Shown piece by piece: positions 1 to 11,139 of a stretch of DNA of 64,000 nucleotides. Positions within the stretch are counted from its first letter, which is position 1; each line of letters starts with the position of its first letter. Origin of the DNA: Tetracentron sinense (Eukaryota; Streptophyta; Magnoliopsida; Trochodendrales; Trochodendraceae); contig CM026557.1 of assembly GCA_015143295.1 (NCBI GenBank), positions 30,699,965-30,763,964 on the forward strand, written 5' to 3'. The translations under genes and the position numbers were made by a program. Under the pieces are notes generated by a model. That model did no database searches and was not told where the DNA came from. It saw only the letters and a program-made list of their open reading frames with translations.

Positions 1-922
1 AGCAAAACCCTAGCTTAGGAAACCCTTTCTCCTCTCTTCTAATCCCCCAAATCCTCTAAGTGTTGAGAATGAGCCCTAAAGGCTCGGGTTAAACTCTTAA
101 GGTAAGAGTGAACCGACCAAAAGACCATAAAACCCTTACTGAAATTTCTGCAAAAACACGAGTGCCGAACACGTTGAGCTGTGAATAGTGTCAAACACGT
201 TGTGCTGTGAATAGTGCCAAACACGTTGTGCTGTGAATAGTGCCGAACACGTTGTGCTGTGAATAGTGTTGAACACGTTGTGCTGTGAATAGTACCGAAC
301 ACGTTGTGCTGTGAATAGTGCTGAACACGTTGTGCTGTGAATAGTACTGAACACGTTGTGCTGTGAATAGTGCTGAACACGTTGTGCTGTGAATAGTGCC
401 GAGTACGTTGTGCTGTGAAGGGTGCCGAACCCGTTGTCACGTTGTGTTGTGCATAGTGCTGAGGTCGTTGTCCGTTGTCTTATGTACAACATGCCCGTCG
501 TGAGCTGTACAACGTACACGTTGTTTGCTATACAACGTACACGTTGTCTGCTGCACAACGTACCCGTTGTCTGTTGCACAACGGATGCACAACGTATACG
601 TTATCAGAGCTAGAGCTACGTTATTAGAGTACGTTGTCTGTGCCTTATCAGAGCACGTTGTCAGAGCACGTTATCAGAGCTACGTCCTTAGTGCCTTCCG
701 AGCTACGATTGCCTGCAGGTCCAGACTGTTTTGGCCATATCTTTTGACTCGTTCGTCCGATTTTGACGATTCAACTTGCGTTGGGTTCGTACTTCGAAAA
801 GGAACATTTCTGATATTTCGGAATTTTCAATTTCTTCCTTATTTATTAATTATACCTCTTTAAAGGCAAAGTGGCAACGAAAGTGTCATGCATTAAATGT
901 GAAAAGGGTCCGGGGCTCTACA
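1..922 (+). mobile_element. 3' part of a long solo LTR (first copy)
   Basis: This is the right-hand part of the same LTR that is complete at 20687-23312; the rest lies left of the window. It ends in CTCTACA at 922, followed by CCGGG (923-927), the target duplication seen on both sides of the second copy. It contains a 26-bp tandem array (161-432), then a run of ACAACG/CGTTGT palindromes (about 463-700). It has no coding content; open frames across the array are repeat artefacts. It differs from the second copy by scattered substitutions and by one missing 23-bp tandem unit near 690. Confidence 0.75.
161..432. repeat. 26-bp tandem array inside the LTR (first copy)
   Basis: About ten imperfect units built on GAACACGTTGTGCTGTGAAT with a variable junction (AGTGCC, AGTGCT, AGTACT). 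The same array is at 22528-22799. Units are contiguous with no spacers, so this is a minisatellite within an LTR and not a CRISPR array. Confidence 0.9.
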
Positions 923-927
923 CCGGG

Positions 928-2421
928 TCTCTTTCTACTAAGTATTTGGGCATTCCTTTGGAGGCATCCTTCAAATCTAAGTCGGTTTGGGAGCCGGTTG
1001 TGGAGCGTTTTCAGAGGAGGTTATTGGGGTGGAAATCATCGTTGCTGTCTAAAGGTGGCAGGCTAGTCTTACTAAAGAGTGTGTTATGTAGTCTACCGAC
1101 GTATTTTCTCTCCCTTTTCAGAATTCCTATTTCGGTAGCTTCCCAGTTGGAAAGGCTGCAAAGGGATTTCTTATGGAATGAGAAGGTGGTGCGGAAGAAG
1201 CTTCATTTGGTGAAGTGGCAATGAATTTGCCTAAAGAGAGAGGGGGCTAAGCATTTGGTCCATAAAGGCAGTAAACGAGGCGTTATTGGGCAAGTGGCTA
1301 TGGTGTTTCGGGGTTGAAGAAGTTAGCCTTTGGAGAAGGGTGATAGTGGCGCGGCATGGTTGTAGAGATCGTTGGGAGCCTAGGATTCTTAGGGGCCCGC
1401 ATGGGGTCGGTCTTTGGAAGGGCATTGCAGCAGGTTGGTCCAAATATGTTAAATATACTCGTTTGGTGATTGGAGATGGGGTGGACATTAAATTTTGGTT
1501 CGATCATTGGTGTGGGCTTTGCCCTTTGGTGCAAACATTCAGGACTTTCTTCCTTCTATCCTCTGCTAAGACAGCATCAATCGCGGATATGTATACTAGG
1601 AGAGCAGGGGTTGTGATTTGGAACCTCTTTTTTAGCCGCTCGCTTAATGACTAGGAAATTAGGGACTTTGCTTCGTTGTTGACCTTGCTCGAATCGGTGA
1701 AGGTGGGGGAGTCGTTAGGGATCACCGGGTCTGGGCCGCCAACGCTAGTGGGCGATTTTCTGTGAAAGCTTATTTGCAAGAAGCTAATCCGGGAGGATTA
1801 GAGGCGTTCCCGAGTAAGTTGGTTTGGGTCAATGGGTTGCCTTTCAAAGTCTCTGTCTTCCTTTGGTTGGCTTATTTAGACAAGATCCTGACCTTGGACA
1901 ATTTGAGGAAGAGAGGATGAAGCTTTCCTAATCGTTTTTGTTTGTGCCTCGTGAAGGCGGAATCGGTTGATCATCTGTTGATTCATTGCCAGTTTGCAAA
2001 GCGACTTTGGTGGTATTTTTTGTCGCAGATTGGGGTCACGTGGGTGTTTCCTGCTTCTTTTCAGGCGTTGCTGTCCGGTTGGCTCTCAGCATGGTTAGAT
2101 AGCCCGGTGGATCTCATTTGGCCCTTTATTTCAGGGTAGTTTCATGGTCCTTGTGGAAGAGCGGAACATGAGGGTGTTTGAGAATTCCGAGTTGACCTGG
2201 GAGAGAGTGAGTACTTGCACTTGCGCGTTGTTGCGAGATTGGGTCTCCGCTAAGTATGACTTAGTTGAGATAGGATTTGACGAGGTCATATTGTAATCGT
2301 AAAAGGGGAGGAGCTTTCTTTGTGTTATGCTTAGTGTAGTCTTTTTATTGTATCTTGGGGATTCATAATTTGTGAATCTCCTTTCTGTCTATAAAATTGC
2401 TATTACTGATCACAAAAAAAA
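928..2421 (+). pseudogene. L1-type LINE ORF2 C-terminal part (first copy)
   Basis: The translated stretch KYLGIPLEASFKSKS after 928 is the post-RT region of plant L1 LINEs. It is followed by a TKYLG/LLSKGGRL-type segment and a zinc-knuckle (zf-RVT) region around 1940-2140 with C-L-C, H-L-L-I-H-C and a W-rich tail. It ends in a short poly-A near 2413-2421. It is broken by stops (for example 1222 and 1918) and, unlike the second copy, by single-base deletions in G and A runs near 2137 and 2155. The RT core that belongs to it lies across the LTR insertion, as seen at 20112-20681 for the second copy. It is a non-functional remnant. Confidence 0.85.
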
Positions 2422-3329
2422 TATTGTCCTTGGTACAAGGTCTGTATAAACCCACGACAGGTTGCAGCATAGAAATTATCCTCCGCCTTGGGTATCTAGA
2501 ATAAATAAGTATTCACCACATTCATATATGATCTGCAGATAAGTGAATGTCAGTGGGTTTAGCTTGCCATGTTGGATTATGTGGATAATTTTTTTTTCTT
2601 CCTGTATCTTTGTTCCTGATGAAACATTTGATTACTAAATATGCCATCCTCTAGTAACCGAGACTATATACTGAACATTATATTTCTGCAACTCATTTTA
2701 GTTGTATTGCGAAAGTACTCCTAGTGGCAGTGTCTATATTTGTGAAAGATCTTAAAACAGACATCATACCAAACGTTACACCATGTGGAATTCCATTCAC
2801 TGTGTGCATGTCTAGATAACAATCTATTTTTCAACTAGAAGAAGTTAATCTCTAACTATCAAGTTTATAAGAATAAAAGATAAGTTGGTTCATCTTTGTG
2901 AAGACATTGTACAACGAATACAATTCCAATCAATTTTGCGTCTTCTCTTCTTTCTGTCTTTTCTTCAAAACAATTGCCAACAAATAATAGTAGTGGCCTT
3001 TGAATGAGATTAATCACACCATGCTCTACGTCTTTCTATATTGCAGAAAATTTTTGTGGCAGTGTTTGTGTTGAAACCATAGTTGTAGGGAAATGCAACT
3101 GCCATTTGTCTATTTGTTGCATTTCTTGCTGTTGAGACCCACATGAAGCTGCATGCCTGGGCAATATGATTTTTTTTTTTTCCTTTTCATATATGATAAT
3201 ATAACACATATAGGAAGCATGCAGTTTGGTAGTCATACTTTGTGCTGCATACTTGTATAAACTTCAAGCAATGGAAACAGTTACAAGCTGCATGTTATGG
3301 CACAATTACAGATATGTTTCATTAGACAG
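2422..3329. other. Non-coding stretch between LINE tail and SAC3-like exon (first copy)
   Basis: AT-rich sequence with no supported gene. It probably represents intron or upstream sequence of the SAC3-like pseudogene, because an acceptor (ACAG) ends it at 3326-3329. It is the counterpart of 24815-25722 and near-identical to it. Confidence 0.5.
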
Positions 3330-3740
3330 GTTAAATTTCATATCATTTCCCACCACAAGCTTCTCAAGTGTACTGGCAATCCAAATTTCTTCTGTGCGTT
3401 ACCTCAATATGGAGCAACTTACCAAATCCCTTGCATCTCTTTATGGCTTGTATGATGCCAATCGAAGTTTCAACATTAATGAGAATGAAGCTGAGTTCCG
3501 TTCGTTTTATGTGCTTCTTCATCTCGTTTTAACAGCCAGTCAACGGTTAATATCTGACTTCATTGCTGTGTTGTTGGTTTACTCATTTTGACTATTGTGA
3601 CTTGCACCCTTAGGCTGGGTCATAACTACATATTGCTATTACTTTGATCTACAGGGTGAGACACTTGCTTTGTGGTTTCGCTGTGTGGCTTCTCCCATTA
3701 TTAAGTCAATAGAAATGTGCTTTGCTCGGAGAATTTTAAG
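3330..3740 (+). pseudogene. SAC3/GANP-family exons (first copy)
   Basis: Two exons of a plant SAC3-family protein, the mRNA-export and processing scaffold type closest to the SAC3C/SAC3A group by recall. Exon A (3330-3545) reads VKFHIISHHKL, then, after a one-base shift, YLNMEQLTKSL and NEAEFRSFYVLLHL. Exon B (3655-3740) reads GETLALWFRCVASPIIKS and CFARRILR. Both are bounded by AG/GT. A one-base frameshift in exon A is shared with the second copy. The first copy also lacks one T near 3527, shifting the frame again. The following exon is not in this copy because the Harbinger insertion runs into the gap. This is a pseudogene fragment. Confidence 0.75.
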
Positions 3741-5209
3741 GTAACTTTAAAGTTCTTTGAGATTCTATTTGGTATTATTTTCTTCTTTAAGGAGTAAATC
3801 TTTCAACTGTTTTCTTTCTATATATATGCACCCATTTAGGCTCTGTTTGTTTGCAAGGAAAACAGTTGATGGAAATGATTTCCAAAGGAAAATAACATTT
3901 TCTAGTGTTTGGTGTCATGGAAAATATATTTTTTCTTAGAAAAGTTTTCTCCCTTGGAAATGTTTGCCCATTATAAAGAAGGAAAACTTTTCTTTTAAAA
4001 AGGGAGAGAAGTTATTTCTCTCAATTCTGCTCGATGCTCGACGTTCCTCTCTTTGTTCTTCATTCTCCACCGCCGACGGCAAGATCAACTTTGATTCTAA
4101 ATCTTTGTACGTTCAGATCGATTTGCAGGTATAATCTCTCCCTTAAACTCAATCTCTCACTACTAAACCTAGATCTGAAATCTAGGTTTTTGAATCTCGA
4201 TTCAAACAATATGGGATTGTGCTTGATTGTTCTCTGTTCGTAGATGTTCTTCCTGGTTTCGTTAGATCATATCTCCATATAATGTAGAAGGAATTGATGG
4301 ATTTTTTTGAGCTAAACAAACCCTCAAACATTTGATTTTCTTTCTGCAACATTTCTGTTACTAAGCTTTTGTTGCTTTCTCTGCTTAATGGAGTGGCCTT
4401 AGATCTCCTTTTCTTCATATCTTTCTTCGTTTCTCATGCATTTTGTTCAAATCAAAGGCTTAATAGATCCTCGTCTCTGCAACTGATCCACGAAATCTGT
4501 TCAGTAAGTGTTAGACTCTCGAGTTTCTGCATTTTTTTGCGAAATTTCTTCTTTATTTTGAGGTTGTTTTGATTGAAATCGAGTAAGATGTTGTGATTTT
4601 GATTTTGTTAGTGATAGATATGATTTTCTTCCAGTCTACGTGATTTTCTGTGTTTTTTGGTTCATTTGATGTTAATCTCACTGTAGATCGCCGTGTACTT
4701 TGATGTTATATGTTTGTGGATTTTTTTGGGGGTTTTTCATTTTGTGTTTCCGTAGGTATCGTTTGTAATTCTCGATCTCTTGTATATTATTTAGCTGTAA
4801 TCAGTTCTATTTTTTTTTTTTGTGCATTTAAAATCAATCACTGAAATTACTTCAAATTTCGAGTTTCTGTAGGTCAGATTTATATTCTCTAGAATAGGAC
4901 TTTTAAAAAAAAAATTATTATGAGGAAGTGTTTTGGAATTTGGATGAATCCTTCTAGGTATGGATCGTTTATGTTCTAATCGATTTTTCAGCTTAAATAT
5001 GTTGGTTTTTCTTCGTCTGGGAGTTTAATTAGGTTTTGGTTCTAAGTGTTATATTATAAGTTTAATTAGGTTCTGGTTCTCGTAGCCATCACCACCACCT
5101 CCACCACTGTCACCACTTCTAGGTTGAAATCAATAAGTTTAAAATTTTCATTTAATTATGTACGTATAATAGGTGTCAAAGTTTAACATACTTATTCTAT
5201 GTTTTAGAT

Positions 5210-6600
5210 ATGAGAATTCATCGCATAATTGACAAGCGTAAGGTCAAAGCTGGCATTTTAGCTTCTACTGCAGCAGGTTTTGCCTGTCTCCTTGTAGCTT
5301 ACTATACAAAATGTCTTAAAAGAGCACCTTCCGTCAATAGGGATGAAGAGAGAAAAATATTTGTGAATCGAATAATTAACGGGAGAAATAGAGATTGTTT
5401 AAATCAAGTAAGAATGAGTAAGAAGTGTTTTTATAGGCTGTGTTCTATCTTAAGAGAAACTTCACGAGTACGTGATTCTCTTAACGTTAGTGTGGAAGAG
5501 CAAGTGGTTATGTTTCTGCACACGGTAAGCCATAATGTTAGAAATCGAGTGATTTCTTTTCCGTTCAGCCGTTCAAGAGAAACGGTTAGTCGGTACTTCA
5601 ACAACGTATTGCAGACAATACTTAGCATGTACAAAGATTTAGTTAGACAACCAGTTGGAATTGAAGCACCGCTAGAAACAAGGAACGATCGTAGATTTTG
5701 GCTGTACTTTAAGGTATACATGTAACTATTTCCTTATATATAGAAATGAGTATATTTGTTTGCATTTTATATTATTCTTACAATCGATTTAATTATTTAA
5801 TAGGATTGCGTGGGAGCGATTGATGGGACACATATTAAATGTTCAGTGCCCATCGAAGATCAGTCTAGGTTTCGTGGTCGAAAGTTATATACCACGCAAA
5901 ATGTAATGGCAGCATGTTCATTTGACCTTAAGTTCATGTATGTATTAGCCGGTTGGGAAGGATCTGCTGCGGATCTAGTTGTCTTGGCCGATGCATTAAA
6001 GAAGATAAGTAAATTAGTAGTCCCCGAAGGTATTGGCAATTATAAATTAGTAAATAAGTATTAATTTTAATGACTTTTGAAAACTTTTTGTGTAGGTAGA
6101 TAATGACTTTTGAAAACTTTTTTGTATAGGTAAATATTATCTAGTTGATGCGGGATATGGGAATCGACCTGGTTTTCTTGCCCCATATCGTGGTAGTACG
6201 CTATCCACTTGAATGAATATATGAAGAATTCTGAAAGCTCAGAATGAGTTGTTCATCATCGTCATTCATCACTACGAATTGATTGAACGGCATTGGAGTG
6301 TTGAAAAAACGATTTGCCAATTTAGATTCACACCATTCTTGTCATTTGTCCAACCAAGTTAAAGTATGGTAGCTTGTTTTGTATTTTTTTTTTTGTGTTA
6401 TCCACAACTACGACATTATGTGGTGTAGAACTAAATGATCTTTTATGCAAGAAACGGATCAAAAGTTATAATAGATCACATTAAGAGCACGTACGACACC
6501 AAGAGATAAGAGATGAGCATAGTAGGTGGGCCGAGTACAGAGTAAATAGTGCACCATGTACAGATTTTAGACCTGTCGCCGACCATTGATTACCCTGTGA
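5210..6600 (+). pseudogene. Harbinger transposase gene (first copy, noisy 3' part)
   Basis: Exon 1 starts at 5210 (MRIHRIIDKRKVKAG), exon 2 near 5804 (DCVGAIDGTHIKCS, with the first catalytic Asp), and exon 3 near 6130 (LVDAGYGNRPGFLAPY). After about 6195 the frame is scrambled by indels, although RHSSLRN- and VFGVLKKRF-like pieces can be found. See 27605-28859 for the readable copy. The scrambling looks like uncorrected read error rather than biological decay. Confidence 0.75.
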
Positions 6601-6960
6601 GTCATGTTATTGAGTTTTAACTTGTAAAACGTTTTTTGAACATGTTATGTATTGCGCTCACTTTTCTTTTTTCTTTATTATATTGGTGCATATTAAGCGC
6701 GTTCAGTTAATAGATTGGTAAATTATATTTCCTAGTTGAGTATGAATTAAGAATGATGCTGTAATTGTGGGAATTTTTGAAACTTATTTCGTTAACGTTC
6801 CTAGTTGGTGTTTTTTCTTCTCGTTCCTGTTATACTCTATATTCCTTCTTACTTTCTTGACATTAAATCTTATCGGATGAGGTTCTTATTTTAAACGTTT
6901 ATTTTTTTCTACCTTGTTTAATGTACCTAACTTGTGTACGCACTTGATTGTATTCTAGAG

Positions 6961-8030
6961 ATGAAAACGGTCCCAGATCAAAGATAGAAAAGTATACCAA
7001 GAAAAACATGAAAAAAAGGAAATCAACTTAAGTGGACGTATAATTGATTCGTTGTCTAGCCTAGAGGGTCTTGTAGACAAGCAGCTCTGGTACAAAATGG
7101 CACAAGACACTTCACATGAACGAAAAGCATTTTTGACAATTTGGATGTCATGATGCCATAGGTTTACGAACGAAGCATATCCATATAAAGGGACATAATA
7201 CACACTCGCCCCATTCCTAATCACAGACATACGTCCGATGAAACTACAAAAGTGCACATGTTATGCTATTAGGTACAAGCTTTTTGAACGAGTTACGTGC
7301 CTATTCGGTCTTTGATGCACAACTACCCCATCATCGCATAATATTCACCACACGTTGATTTGGAAGTCGACCTAGCTACTTAGGTACATCTTTCAATCTA
7401 TATAGGAGGAGATCACCAGACTCGATCCGTCCAAAGTTCTAATTTAAATGCCATATGTCTTTCTATTTTCTTGTGTTTCACTAAACATTGTCGAAACTAA
7501 CTCAACTTGTGCTGCTGATTTCTAAATATCTACTATTTGAAAATTTGGTGCAAAGATGGGCATATTTTCGTTGGCGCGGATCAACACGCACTGAAGCATG
7601 GTTAAAGCGGGCCTTGATTTTTGGTTGTTATCATTTGACTCTGCCAAATGTTTAACATTCCCAAGAACCTTGACAAGAGTTTGGGGAATCTTACGATATT
7701 GCGCAGATTTGTCTGCACATACACGCATCGACCGACACAAAGCAAAGGGCCCTCAGCTACACTTCAATCTACGTCCAGGACGTCCATGAAGAAGCCTCGT
7801 TGTCGGATTGAAAATTCCAAATTATTGTACGTGTAGCATCGAGTATGGACTAAGATGCCGCGGCATGCATACGACACGTTGAGAAGCTGGCAGATTGCAA
7901 TCAGCCTTTTATTTCCGCACCCTTTGCTGACGAATCGAGAGAGGTTTTGAAGTTTGACTCTTCCTCTGATGATAGCAATTCAGAAGCTTAAATTGTGTAC
8001 AACGTTCTGCCCGATCGCCATTTCTCGCTA
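6961..8030 (+). pseudogene. Harbinger Myb/SANT-like gene (first copy, noisy)
   Basis: The stretch aligns, with a change every few bases, to the Myb-like gene at 29322-30322 of the second copy (the GATGAAAA start, GAGGGTCTTGTAGA, AAGCGGGCCTTGATTT and ATTTCTCGCTA are shared). No continuous frame survives. Short open frames here on either strand are artefacts of the noise or of translated Ns. Confidence 0.7.
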
Positions 8031-8130
8031 NNNNNNNNNNNNNNNNNNNNNNNNNNNNNNNNNNNNNNNNNNNNNNNNNNNNNNNNNNNNNNNNNNNNNN
8101 NNNNNNNNNNNNNNNNNNNNNNNNNNNNNN
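8031..8130. other. Assembly gap of 100 Ns
   Basis: Exactly 100 Ns, the conventional placeholder for a scaffold join of unknown length. The left side is inside a Harbinger element and the right side inside a gypsy element. There is no biological content, and true adjacency of the two sides is not shown by the sequence. Confidence 0.99.
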
Positions 8131-8339
8131 GTCGAACGTCACGCCAGCTGGCCACGCGTGCGAACCGCGCGTCTTCTTCAATGCGGAACGAGGCTGTCTC
8201 ATCACGATTTAAATTTCGAGAATGCTTTAATGACCATGAGGTTATCATACTCGGTGAAAAGACGATCTTGCACTGCTCTAATTCTGTGAGATACAGGGGT
8301 ACGCCTCCGATTAAGGCGTAATGGTTGTATGCGCAAAAC

Positions 8340-9356
8340 AGAGCGTCTATTTAAAATCCATCGAATCTCTCTCTCTCACACCTGTTCATCAAGCCCTGTT
8401 ACTCTGCGAATCTTTCTCTTGACCGAAAGTTCAGCCTCATCAAGCTCTTCAACGATCTTTCTGAGTTTTTCCGTTCGTCGCCCTGCACCCCTATCTCTAT
8501 TCTTCTTATGTTTTTCCATTTCTCTCTTCTCTGGTCCCAGGTGGTTTTGCTCGCGCATATCTGTTCATGTCCCTCTTTCCGATTTCTCCTACCACCAGGC
8601 TGCCAAGGTCCCCGTCGAAACTGCTAGGAAAGAAGCGGGAGTAGATCTCCTTACCAGAGACCCACTTACCCAACACCACCGAGGCCAGTTGCAAGTAGCC
8701 CACAGAACCTCCTGGTAGCTACATGAAAAATCTTCAGTTCTCGGCCAATTCAGTTGGCGCCTCTGAATCGTTTACAGGGAACGTTCGATCTTCCCTGCCG
8801 ATGTCAATCTCATTTCATGCAGGATGATGCCATCAAGACAGGCGCTTGCCTGTACAGTTGTCTACCTCTCACAGCGTGAGGCGGGCCTTCGCTTCCTATT
8901 TCATCCGGGTCTTGGATGAAGTTCGGCACCCTGCAACTTGCACGGGGCAAATGCACGGGCTTCCACAAATTACTAGTCAATGATGATCAAATTCTCAAGG
9001 AAGGGTATTATACCCATAGAGGCTAGGCATCTATTAAACTTCTGTCATGCCGTCAGATGCCGAGGCAATGACGACGGGCGGTATCCGTTTCCGTGGAACA
9101 AGAAACCCTACTGTCCAGAGCTCGTCTCGGGCATCCTTGACAGAGAAAGGAATGGAAAGCCAACTCCATTCGTCGTCTTGGCGGCGGAAGGCAGAGAATT
9201 CCGCGGTCCCCAAGTTCTTCCGAGTGGAAGCAGTTAATACTAGTCATCCGTTGTCCGTTGTGCGCCATTGTCCTGACTACGTTCTCGTTGTACACTGTAT
9301 CTTCTCGTCCTGCTAACTTCCTCGTTGTACTCACTTTGTTTTCTCTTGTGTGCAGT
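8340..9356 (+). promoter_or_regulatory. Probable promoter and 5' region of the antisense ORF
   Basis: A TATA-like TCTATTTAAAA at about 8348-8358 is followed by CT-rich leader sequence and fragments of a degraded coding region (around 8750-9230, including a KFGTLQLARGKCTGFHK-like piece). The last intron acceptor before the readable exon is TTGTGTGCAG at 9347-9356. The frame is repeatedly broken. This may partly be sequencing noise, since it adjoins the contig start. Confidence 0.35.
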
Positions 9357-11139
9357 GGACCCAAAGAAATTTCCATACAAGAAGTTGACCTCAGAGGAAC
9401 AAGAACTTCTTACTGGTATCCGCCGTGCTCGAGGCGGGGAATACATTAGGTGGAAACCACTCGAGCTCGTCAGGCGGGGCTCCTCCAGTAACCCAGCAAC
9501 TACTCAACAACAACCACAACAACAGCAACAGGGCGCCTCCCCCTCTGTACCTTCACCGTTCCCCCACCTACCCGAAGAAGAGGAAGAAGCAATGGCCGAC
9601 TCAAACCTACCGCCGCTGAGCAGGAAGCCGAGGTCCGCTCGCCCTGCAGTCCAGCCGCCTCCACCTCCATCATTGCCGAAGAAGAAAGAGAATCATGATT
9701 CCAAGGGTACAGCGCCTGCTGACCCGAAGAGAAAGATGGCCGCCCCGGCCGAACACGAGGCCAGGAAGAAGGCCAAGGCGGACAAACGCCGGAGGAAAAG
9801 GAAAAAGAGGTCGGGTCATGCTGCTCCTTCCTCCCAACAAACCCAGGAGCCGAGGCGACATCGGCAGTGCACGAGGATGCTCAGCGCCTGCCCATTTCTC
9901 GAGCTGTGCTGCGCCCCAGCCGGTACGAGCTCCGCTGTCGTTGCTTGGCGGCAACGGAAACTGGCACGACAAGTCGCCCGGCAGTATGCTGCCGACCTCG
10001 CTCGGATGGTCACCCGACGTCACTCGGTCGGAGTGCGACCGTGATTGACATCGGCGAAGAGCGAGAGGACGGCTGCCCGAGCGTAACTATCGATGAGGAT
10101 CCCAGGGACAGCGCTTGAGGTGGCCCCTCCACTTAGACGACCTGTCTACGCCGCCTTGTCGTCCGTGGGCAACAGTAAGCTTCTCCCTCCTCGTCTTCTA
10201 CCTCAATTTGTTTTGAAGTACTACTTCTTGTTGTGCTAACGCCCAGACAAACTCTTTGCAGATGAACGCGCTCGTGCAAGAGCTCTGCGATCGCAGCCAA
10301 GACAAATTACACTCAGCTACGAGACGGGTCAACTACTGGAAAGACAGGACGAGACGCTGGCAGAAGACTCTTGTCGAGGAGAGACTCAAGGCAGACTTCG
10401 TATCTGTCTCAAGCCAAGGCCGAAACGACTCGTGCTGAAGTAAGGCTAGGCACTGCCACCAAGGTTAGGGAAAAGGCCGAAGCTGAGGCAACGAGCAGCA
10501 AAGGAGGCCGAAAGGAAGGCAAGCAAGAGACTGAGAATGCTATTGTGCGCATCAGTGAGCTTGAGCATGTCTCCCAAGCTTTGGGTAGACAACTGGAGGA
10601 AATTGAGGTAGCCAGGTCGGGCACTGGCGGAGGAGCTCGAGGAGGCCAAGAAAATTCAGGAGGACACCGAGAGGTCCGTGACCCTGAGACTGCAGCAGCA
10701 TTACCAGTCTCAGCTGGACACGCTCTTGGATGAAGATCGTGCTGAGACCGAGAAAGAGGTTCTTGACTCGCTTCGCCAGCAAGGCCGCCTGAAGGAAGAC
10801 AACGAAGAGGACGCCAGCACGTTCTCCGAGCTCCCGAGCAAGGAACTGATCGAGCTCGACAACGAGCCCGAGGTACAAGGCGTCGAGCTGCCTCACTTTC
10901 TTGAAGGTCCTACACTCCTCCCTACCGAGCCATACTCCGAGCTTGCTGCCCCAGAGCTTCCTCCTGCTGCCGATGAAATTACTCCGGTGGAAGCCCCTAT
11001 TGCCGAAGCCGTTGCCGAAGCCTCTACTCCTGCGCCTGCTACTACGGCAACAGAGCCTGACCTGCTGCCCCTTCGATCTCCTGCTCCTCTGATCCCTTGC
11101 CCCTGTCTATGCTTCTGCTTCTCTTTCTTGTTGATGTAA
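9357..11139 (+). pseudogene. Antisense accessory ORF of the Tat element (spliced, frameshifted)
   Basis: It runs opposite to gag-pol. The first readable exon starts after an acceptor at 9356 (DPKKFPYKKLTSEEQELL). It continues with a Gln/Pro-rich and then strongly basic Lys/Arg-rich region. A donor GTAAGC at 10172 and an acceptor TTTGCAG at 10254-10260 suggest an intron. The next exon (from 10261) encodes a long charged, coiled-coil-like region (MNALVQELCDRSQDKL, LQQHYQSQLDTLLDEDRAE) and an acidic/Pro-rich tail ending at 11139. At least two frame changes occur between 10370 and 10690. Such antisense ORFs are known in Tat elements; their function is not established. The name rests on position and composition, not on a recognised catalytic domain. 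Confidence 0.55.

Larger units (their letters stand above)
3839..8030 (+). mobile_element. PIF/Harbinger element, first copy, cut off by the gap
   Basis: It starts with the terminal inverted repeat GGCTCTGTTTGTTTGCAAGG after a TTA target site (3836-3838), matching 26235 onward. Up to about 6195 it is nearly identical to the second copy. From there to 8030 it carries dense random insertions, deletions and substitutions, yet remains alignable up to ATTTCTCGCTA, which matches 30241-30251. The right end is missing at the N gap. The transposase and Myb-like genes in this copy should be read from the second copy. Confidence 0.85.

Noticed and set aside
161-432. CRISPR-like regular repeats
   Set aside because: Units are contiguous with no unique spacers, lie in a plant LTR, and have no cas genes.
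39-579. Minus-strand ORFs of 133 and 147 codons over the 26-bp array, and their copies at 22406-22946
   Set aside because: The translations are pure repeats of the minisatellite (HYSQHNVF-type units) read in different frames, so the open frames follow from a 26-bp unit without stops.
3226-3591. A functional 121-residue plus-strand protein (and 25619-25951)
   Set aside because: The frame mixes intron sequence with one frame of a SAC3-like exon; motifs switch frame inside the exon in both copies.
7909-8321. ORFs running across the N gap
   Set aside because: They consist largely of translated Ns and noisy sequence, so no protein is supported.
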